The position numbers were made by a program, and so were the translations under genes. The notes under the pieces are model-generated. The model made no database searches and had not been told where the DNA came from. It saw nothing but the letters and a program-made list of their open reading frames with translations. From IMG/VR virus record IMGVR_UViG_3300035664_000005, positions 36,946-100,945 of that record: 64,000 nucleotides of DNA; one strand, 5' to 3'. This document shows positions 58,288-64,000 of this stretch, in pieces (position 1 is the stretch's first letter; the number at the start of each line of letters is the position of its first letter). Source of the DNA: a virus.

Positions 58288-58836
58288 ATGACCAACATTC
58301 AATTCAATTCAGAAGATAGTGCAGACAGTCAATCAACGATGGGTTCGTTTCCTCGGCGAGTGGATCAAATGACAGTAGAGCCAGACAATGTTTTGGATAG
58401 CCTCAAAAAGGTTATTCAGGATAAGGTTCGTCGTGGAGATGTTTATATTCCGATCCCTGAGCGACCGGGTGTGATGATTCGTGTTTCTCCTAACATTACG
58501 CAACAGCAATTGAAAGTGTGGCGTAGGAACGCTGGCGATGAACGCAAGGGCGGTATGGACACTTTGAAGTTTTCAACCAATTTGATTGCCGCTACCACTA
58601 CAGGCATTTTGCTTAATGATGTTGTCGCAACTGATGACAATGGTGTTGAAGTTACTTTTGCTTCACCAGAAATTATGCAAATGACAGGAACAACAAGACC
58701 ACACCCTGATTGTGTTTTGGCTTTCTTTGGTCTTGAACCTCATGTTGAAGCCGCGGCTGTAGCAATTATTGAAGCCGCAGGCTACGGAGATGCAGTTGAT
58801 GCATTGGACCCTACGAAGAGGTCTTCCGGGAATTAA
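58288..58836 (+). CDS. Tail assembly chaperone, first frame
   Basis: A 182-residue protein in the position (tube gene, then here, then tape measure) occupied by tail assembly chaperones, e.g. lambda gpG or Mu-type gp. VTFASPEIMQMTGTTRPHPD and LAFFGLEPHVEAAAVAIIEA resemble them. It is acidic in its N-terminus and binds the tape measure before assembly. A -1 frameshift near the 3' end would join it to the 58800-59012 frame. Confidence 0.65.
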   Translation: MTNIQFNSEDSADSQSTMGSFPRRVDQMTVEPDNVLDSLKKVIQDKVRRGDVYIPIPERPGVMIRVSPNITQQQLKVWRRNAGDERKGGMDTLKFSTNLIAATTTGILLNDVVATDDNGVEVTFASPEIMQMTGTTRPHPDCVLAFFGLEPHVEAAAVAIIEAAGYGDAVDALDPTKRSSGN

Positions 58837-59012
58837 CGGACGATTTCCGCATAGTTTTAGCGGCAAGGCTTGGCGACCTCTTCAAAACAGATCCAATTAA
58901 ACTTCTTGACAGCGACACCGATGAATGGATCATCCGTCTTGCTTGTGCTAAAGTTATACAGACGGATAGAGAAAAACAGGAAGCGGAAGACCGACGACGA
59001 TCTCGTCAGTAA
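58800..59012 (+). CDS. Tail assembly chaperone, -1 frame extension
   Basis: After TGA at 58797 the -1 frame is open to TAA 59012 with no credible start codon. It reads PYEEVFRELTDDFRIVLAAR, then KLLDSDTDEWIIRLACAKVI, clearly coding. The two frames overlap by 37 bases, so the product is probably made by -1 slippage in the overlap, giving a ~241-residue fusion if slippage is at GACCCT (58807-58812; CCT to CCC). No classical XXXYYYZ heptamer exists, so the site is unproven. Confidence 0.6.
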   Translation, partial: CIGPYEEVFRELTDDFRIVLAARLGDLFKTDPIKLLDSDTDEWIIRLACAKVIQTDREKQEAEDRRRSRQ

Positions 59013-59059
59013 TCTGCTGGAGCGCTCATATTCATAACCTTTAAAACGGAGATGGATGT

Positions 59060-62000
59060 ATGCCAGCAGCCGAGCGCGTAGTAATTGATATTGAAGTTAA
59101 TTCTGATATTGCCACAATTGAGGCTACTCGTCGCGCGCTTGAAGATTTAACTGACGCTCAGAGGAAATATAACCGTGAGCGAGACCGCGAACCCAGTGGC
59201 GGTGGTGGCGGCGGTGGCGGCGGTGGCGGCGGTGGTGGAGACGACGATGGCGGACGCGGGCGTCGCGGTGGGCGAGGCGGGCGAGGTGGACGAGGTGGAC
59301 GCTATCAAGGTTTTGCTGGACAAGTTTTTGACTTCCGTGGTGACATAGGAAAAGCCATCGCGAGTTACGGAAAACTTCTTGGATTAGTTAACAAACTTGC
59401 AATGATTTCTTTTCCACTGATGTTAGGTGCTTTAAGTGCAATAAGTCTTGCTTTTAAAGCAGGAACTTATTTTCAGAAAATGTACGCATCAGCAATGTCT
59501 ACTTTGGCTACTGCTGTTGGTGTTGCGTTCGTTGCTATAACAACTCTGTTGGCTGCTCAAAGGGAGTTTGCTGCTGTACAAAGTTCTCCTGCCTACTTTG
59601 AAGGAACAGTAAATACCACCGATAGATTCGTTGCCGCTAGTCAAGCGATGTCAATGTTTACTGATAACTCACAACTTGCTGTTGTTGGTGCCAAGGGTTT
59701 ACAGTCTGCCTTTACCACCTTGAGCAAAGTTAAGCCGATCACTGGTCAAACAACTGCGGCTTTCACTAGTTTGATGGATGTTGTTGCTGGTAGTGGTGGA
59801 GATCTAGAAGGTGGTTCCAAAAAACTTGCCGAGTTTTTAGCGGCTGTACAGAAAAAGGGAAGCCTTGCTGGTGGCGCTGAAGCCGCTAAAGATTTAGGTC
59901 CTGATTTTGAAAAGATAGTTAAAGAAGCGGGCGCTCTCGGTATTAAGACCAGCGACGAGTTTTTGAAAGCCGCCGCTGAAGGAAAACTTGGTGAAACTTT
60001 TGCAACAAAATATGCTGGAACTTTAGACGCGTTAAATAATACGGTTATGGGTCGTTTTAAATCGGCTATTTCAAATATTAAAAGTCAATTGACCGAAATC
60101 GGTGGTCAATACCTTGGAGATGCTGGAAACGCAATTGGGCGTCTTGAGGGAATAGTTAGCAAAGTCATCACACGTTTGTCTTATGTATTACAAAGTTTTG
60201 ATGTCAGCGGAAAAATGGGCGGTTTTCTTGATGCCGTAGATAAGGGTGCAGACAAATTCATTGTTTTGATGACTAAATATCTCAATACGACACCAACCCT
60301 TTTTCAGTTTTTGGGAGATAGTTTCAACACAATTGGTAATGCGTTTGACGCTATGCAGGATTGGATGCGACAGTTCCAAGCCGCTGGCGAACTGATCAAC
60401 GAATATTTCTTTAAACCTCTTTTCTCTGCTATTGGTTCAAGTTTTACGCTGAGTATGACAAGTCTTGCGCAGACTCTTGAGAGTAACAAAGGAGCCATTC
60501 AATCCTTTGCCATGCAGATTGCTAGCACGCTTTCTGCTATTGGCAAATATGGTGATGTGGTTCGTCAACTATTTATCGGTGCGATGCCTGCTCTTCAACT
60601 TTTGTTGAAAGTTGTTGAATTGTTTTTCAAAGGTTTGGCGGCTTTTGGTAAAACCGCAATGGCTATAGCGAATGCATTTGAAAGTGTTTTTGGAAAACAA
60701 GTTGGCGGAGTTATCAAACTTGCCGCCCTGTATTCATTGTTCACTATTGCTAAAAGATTTTTTACTGTTCTTGGAACTATGTTCGGAAAAAAGATGACAG
60801 GCGCAATGAATGTTCAGGCTGGTGTCGTGAATGTTAACGGTTCTCCAGTTAGTAGCGCCGGGGATCTGGTAGACGGTAAAAGTGGAAGAATTGCAAAACA
60901 TTTTAAAGAGGGAGGAAAATTTGCAAAAATCGGCGGAAAACTAAAGAACGCCAAGACATTTTTAAAGACGGGAGCGAAGCAGGCAGCAACAAAATTGGCT
61001 ATACCGCTCGCAATCGCGACGGGTGCTTATATGGCGGGAAGTAAAATCGCCAGCAAGTTTAATGATGACTCTGTTAAATCTAGAGGGACATCCGCTGCTG
61101 CGAGTGCGACTGCTGGTGCGGCACTTGGTGCGACCATCGGCTCTGTGTTCCCGGGTGTCGGAACGGCGGCAGGGGCAATTATTGGTGGCATTGTTGGAGG
61201 TATTACTGGTTATGTGAAAGCAGGTAAACAGCGAAAAGAAACTCGCAAAGCCGCAAAAACAATGGTGGAAGACTACGGCAAAAGCATTGATGAGGCTGTC
61301 GCTGGCGGAAACGTTGAAGACCTTATAGCGATGAAAGAGCAGTTAAAGTCTGATCGCGCAAAATTTGTTAACACAAACGCTGACCCTGCGTATGCTGCTC
61401 AGGCTTTAAAAAAATATAATGAGGAATTTGACAAACTTAATACCAAAATATTGAATTACACAACTGCTGTTGGTATTTCTGATAAATATTTTGGTGTTGG
61501 TGCGGAGTCTTTGAATAAAATGGCTGAGGCTGCTGGAATAGATCTCACAGCACAAATGTTGACTTTCCGTGATGTTCTTGATCTTGTCGGTAAAACTGCT
61601 GAGGAAAAAGCAAGACTTATCAAGGTTGCTTGGGCGAATATTGGTGCTTTTGCGGTATCTGAATCAATGAGTTATTTTGACAAAAAAAAGCAAGCAGCAG
61701 AAGCCGGGAAAGCGGTTGATGCTACTCAGCAATCAATTTTAACAGGTGGCTATACCGAGGCAACAGCAGATAAATTTCTTGAACAATTGTTGCAATTCAA
61801 TGTTGCTACTTTTGGTGATGTTGGTGGTATAAGTACTACCTTCGCCACTTTGGAGAAAGAGTTGACAACTGGATCTTTTAAAGATTTAACTGATGTCCAA
61901 AAAGAATATTTGCGCTCTGAGGCTGCTAAAGCCGGAGTTAGTGCTGAAGGTTTGCTAAAAAATATTGATAGTACAGAATTGGCGACACTTCTTGGAGGCA

Positions 62001-62461
62001 ATCAAGCGTTAGATGGTTACAAAAACGCGGACGGCACTTTAAATGGGGAAAGAATCATGTCGTTTATTACATCAAAGATGACTGGTCCTAATGCTGACGC
62101 AGGATTTTTGCAAAACCTTATTGACGCGCAACAGTCGGCAGACGGAAGCGTAAACGCACTTCAAACAAACGCCCTGCTGACAACGGGGACTATTGCACCA
62201 AACCTCTTAGGGGCAACTGGCACCATGTCTCCCGCAGAAAGGAACGCAAGAGGAATAACTGGAACACCAAATGCTTACACCGTTCCTGCGAATCCAGCAT
62301 CAAATCAGCAATTCTTGACAACATTGAACATCACTGCGTCAATGTTGGATGGTAAAACCATTGATCAAATTGAGAGGGTTATCACTAAGGCTATTCGTGA
62401 ACAAAAAGAACGCGGTAGCAGTACGGGCACTCTCACTGGCTCAACGTCCAAAAACTCGTGA
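59060..62461 (+). CDS. Tape measure protein
   Basis: An 1133-residue protein, the expected large gene after the chaperones, behind AACGGAG. N-terminal helices, an unusual poly-Gly and RGG stretch (~47-82), two or three hydrophobic segments (~105-165), long helical repeats through ~550, a Gly-zipper-like membrane stretch (~650-730: IPLAIATGAYMAG, GAALGATIGSVFPGVG), and a helical C-terminus. Tape measures set tail length (about 0.15 nm per residue, so a tail near 170 nm) and are often carried into the cell membrane during injection, which the hydrophobic parts fit. Confidence 0.85.
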   Translation: MPAAERVVIDIEVNSDIATIEATRRALEDLTDAQRKYNRERDREPSGGGGGGGGGGGGGGDDDGGRGRRGGRGGRGGRGGRYQGFAGQVFDFRGDIGKAIASYGKLLGLVNKLAMISFPLMLGALSAISLAFKAGTYFQKMYASAMSTLATAVGVAFVAITTLLAAQREFAAVQSSPAYFEGTVNTTDRFVAASQAMSMFTDNSQLAVVGAKGLQSAFTTLSKVKPITGQTTAAFTSLMDVVAGSGGDLEGGSKKLAEFLAAVQKKGSLAGGAEAAKDLGPDFEKIVKEAGALGIKTSDEFLKAAAEGKLGETFATKYAGTLDALNNTVMGRFKSAISNIKSQLTEIGGQYLGDAGNAIGRLEGIVSKVITRLSYVLQSFDVSGKMGGFLDAVDKGADKFIVLMTKYLNTTPTLFQFLGDSFNTIGNAFDAMQDWMRQFQAAGELINEYFFKPLFSAIGSSFTLSMTSLAQTLESNKGAIQSFAMQIASTLSAIGKYGDVVRQLFIGAMPALQLLLKVVELFFKGLAAFGKTAMAIANAFESVFGKQVGGVIKLAALYSLFTIAKRFFTVLGTMFGKKMTGAMNVQAGVVNVNGSPVSSAGDLVDGKSGRIAKHFKEGGKFAKIGGKLKNAKTFLKTGAKQAATKLAIPLAIATGAYMAGSKIASKFNDDSVKSRGTSAAASATAGAALGATIGSVFPGVGTAAGAIIGGIVGGITGYVKAGKQRKETRKAAKTMVEDYGKSIDEAVAGGNVEDLIAMKEQLKSDRAKFVNTNADPAYAAQALKKYNEEFDKLNTKILNYTTAVGISDKYFGVGAESLNKMAEAAGIDLTAQMLTFRDVLDLVGKTAEEKARLIKVAWANIGAFAVSESMSYFDKKKQAAEAGKAVDATQQSILTGGYTEATADKFLEQLLQFNVATFGDVGGISTTFATLEKELTTGSFKDLTDVQKEYLRSEAAKAGVSAEGLLKNIDSTELATLLGGNQALDGYKNADGTLNGERIMSFITSKMTGPNADAGFLQNLIDAQQSADGSVNALQTNALLTTGTIAPNLLGATGTMSPAERNARGITGTPNAYTVPANPASNQQFLTTLNITASMLDGKTIDQIERVITKAIREQKERGSSTGTLTGSTSKNS
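59198..59301 (+). repeat. GGC/GGT poly-glycine run and RGG repeats in tape measure gene
   Basis: Fourteen glycine codons in a row (59198-59239), an Asp patch, then repeated Arg-Gly-Gly units (~59255-59301). In-frame GGN trinucleotide tract prone to expansion or contraction. Confidence 0.85.
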
Positions 62462-62480
62462 GAAACCTAGGTAAAGAACT

Positions 62481-63281
62481 ATGGCTAAAACTTTAACTGT
62501 TTGGGTGAGATTAAAAGATCCGACGCCAGAGGCTGATCGTCTCTCTTCTTCAACACCGGGCGCGTTGCCTCTTATTTTGCGTATGAGGTCATCAAACGCG
62601 AACATAGAGGAAGATTTTGTTTTTCCGTATAGTCCTAGGGAAATAAATATCGGAAGTTTGTCGGATGAAATGGTTCAAATAGATCGTCCGGGCACCACAC
62701 CGATTGTTGCTTTCAAATCTCACAAACTTATGACTATTGATTTCACGGCACTTATCGCACATCCCGGTGACGGTCTTATACAGAGTGTTGATTCACAAAT
62801 TTTTGCTTTACGAAGATTTGCTTCAAGTAGTGACAAAGTTTTTGAGTTGGTTAATTATGATATTTTTACTCGTACCCCTTTTGTTTATAGAAATATGAGT
62901 AAAGAAAGGTTGAGTGGTTTGTTTTTCTCTATAACTGAGATGAGCGTTGATGTGACTAGAAGAAATAAAGAGAATTCAATTACTAGCGCGAATGTGAAAC
63001 TTAGTTTGGTTGAAAACCGAAATCCGAATATCAATATTGCGTTAATTCCACCTTTGTTTTACAAAAAAGAGACAGGGAAGAATACGAGCACTACCAAAAA
63101 AGTGGTTGGTGATACGGTCAACAAAGTTTCAGATGTATCACTGACTGTAGGTGGAACAATTATTCTTACTCAAAAAGGGAAAAAGCCGATGTTATGCCCT
63201 GACCCTTCAGGGGCAAAGAAAGCAAATGGGGAACCAAAACTTATTTCTATTAAACCGAATCAACCCAATTATTGTGGCTAA
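62481..63281 (+). CDS. Putative baseplate/tail-tip protein
   Basis: A 266-residue protein after the tape measure. The first ~200 residues are beta-rich with EINIGSLSDEMVQIDRPG and TIDFTALIAHPGDG, similar to the N-terminal domain of XkdP/LysM-type tail proteins that sit at the tape measure-baseplate joint; the end (VGGTIILTQKGKKPMLCPDP) may be a small LysM-like or zinc element with two Cys. Peptidoglycan binding is possible, not shown. Confidence 0.55.
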   Translation: MAKTLTVWVRLKDPTPEADRLSSSTPGALPLILRMRSSNANIEEDFVFPYSPREINIGSLSDEMVQIDRPGTTPIVAFKSHKLMTIDFTALIAHPGDGLIQSVDSQIFALRRFASSSDKVFELVNYDIFTRTPFVYRNMSKERLSGLFFSITEMSVDVTRRNKENSITSANVKLSLVENRNPNINIALIPPLFYKKETGKNTSTTKKVVGDTVNKVSDVSLTVGGTIILTQKGKKPMLCPDPSGAKKANGEPKLISIKPNQPNYCG

Positions 63282-63284
63282 CCA

Positions 63285-64000
63285 ATGATTTCTGACAAAA
63301 CATTAATTATCGTCGGGCATGATCAAGTTCAAGCGGTTCGCCAAATAGCCCAACATGTTACAAGTATCACTGTGAGTTACACAATTGATGGTGCTTCACA
63401 GGTGACAGTTGAATTAGTGGACGAAAAACTTGCCATGTGGAACGCTAATTATTTTGCTATTAGCAACATCTGTTTATTTAATGATGGAACAATGACAGAA
63501 CGGTACATGATTGCTAGCCATGAAATTTCCAAGGGCGAAGGTGAGTATTTCAAAATTACTTTGGAGTTACGCACTGAAGCAATTCAACGAATGAAACTTA
63601 ACAAAAAACCTCAAGCGTTTAGATCTACCACAGGCTACGAATTTGCGCAGAAGGTTGCAAAAGAGTTTGGTTTAGGTTTCATAGGGCAACCTCCCAAAGG
63701 TATCAAAACCACCACCATTAAGGTGAAAACAGATAAAAATCAGGAATCCGTGTTTGACGTTCTTGTTCGTTCAGCAAAAGACCTTCAATACCTTTGTTTC
63801 GTAATGTATGCGGTGGAAGGACTGGATGTTTCAAAACCTCCGATACCTACATTATTTTATGGTTCCCCTAACTGGCTTCTTGGTCGTTGGGGTATAGAAA
63901 AAACACCTGCTTACACATTCACTACGGCTGATGGGAAAAAAGAAACTCGTTCTTTGTTTTTTATTCCCCTCAAATACCCAAATGACGACAAAATGAATTT
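63285..64000 (+). CDS. Baseplate hub-like protein, truncated by window end
   Basis: ATG 63285 starts three bases after the previous stop; the frame is open to the window end (238 codons). The sequence is beta-rich (QVAVELVDEKL-like SQVTVELVDE, EGEYFKITLELRTEAIQ) with RSTTGYEFAQKVAKEFGLGF and VFDVLVRSAKDLQYLC, resembling XkdQ/gpD hub proteins that bridge tube and spike. Continues beyond the window. Confidence 0.65.
   Translation, partial: MISDKTLIIVGHDQVQAVRQIAQHVTSITVSYTIDGASQVTVELVDEKLAMWNANYFAISNICLFNDGTMTERYMIASHEISKGEGEYFKITLELRTEAIQRMKLNKKPQAFRSTTGYEFAQKVAKEFGLGFIGQPPKGIKTTTIKVKTDKNQESVFDVLVRSAKDLQYLCFVMYAVEGLDVSKPPIPTLFYGSPNWLLGRWGIEKTPAYTFTTADGKKETRSLFFIPLKYPNDDKMN

Noticed and set aside
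1-64000. tRNA genes, CRISPR array, integrase, attachment site, transposon
   Set aside because: I looked for cloverleaf ends, regularly spaced repeats, recombinase motifs and inverted terminal repeats by eye and found none; a tRNAscan run would be decisive for tRNAs.

Overview
This window looks like 64 kb from the genome of a large contractile-tailed phage (myovirus type) of an actinobacterium. The tail sheath and tube genes (56.3-58.2 kb), HK97-type capsid, portal, prohead protease and large terminase show it is a tailed phage. A WhiB-family protein (3.9 kb), which is essentially restricted to actinobacteria and their phages, points to the host. The base composition is AT-leaning rather than GC-rich, so a low-GC actinobacterium, such as a freshwater planktonic lineage, is more likely than a streptomycete or mycobacterium. 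That last step is inference.

Layout. 0-17.4 kb is a mixed-strand region of replication, metabolism and modification genes: oxygenases, ParB-like protein, RuvC, glycosyltransferase, WhiB, primase-helicase, DNA methyltransferase, class II ribonucleotide reductase, and a plus-strand run of cysteine phosphatase, deacetylase-like hydrolase, zinc-binding protein, methyltransferase and 2OG-Fe(II) oxygenase. 17.4-47.0 kb is one long minus-strand head module. Read in transcription order it runs: small membrane protein, portal-MuF fusion, prohead protease, scaffold-like protein, then about 19 kb of very large multidomain proteins, then the major capsid protein in its own transcription unit, and finally cysteine-rich proteins and a thermonuclease-like protein. 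47.1-53.4 kb is plus-strand: large terminase, XRE regulator, Rad52-like annealing protein, RecB-like nuclease, and a PAPS-reductase-like / nuclease / ParB-like trio. 53.4-64 kb is the plus-strand connector and tail module: connector, tail completion, sheath, tube, frameshifted chaperones, tape measure and baseplate proteins. It runs off the right edge.

The most unusual part is 24.2-40.2 kb. Five large proteins share a Cys-Pro-x-Gly ... Thr-Asp ... Cys module, usually near the N-terminus, followed in several by Arg/Pro-rich linkers. They end in different enzyme-like domains: a GNAT-like acyltransferase, two kinases with DRHxGN catalytic loops, a ParB-like DGHHR domain and DUF5872-like segments. 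A sixth gene encodes a shortened kinase-like protein. Their place between capsid protein and portal/protease suggests they are packaged in the virion and injected, using the shared module as a common head-targeting or processing tag. This is inference, but it is the best candidate for an undescribed system here.

Second themes are: four 2OG-Fe(II)/PhyH-type oxygenases; four ParB-fold domains; a set of protein-modification enzymes; and several isolated genes whose start codon lies 5-7 bases after a TANNNT box with no ribosome binding site, which suggests leaderless transcripts. No gene-free stretch longer than 300 bases remains once the small genes at 6.7 and 17.3-17.6 kb are counted. I saw no tRNA, CRISPR array, integrase or insertion sequence.
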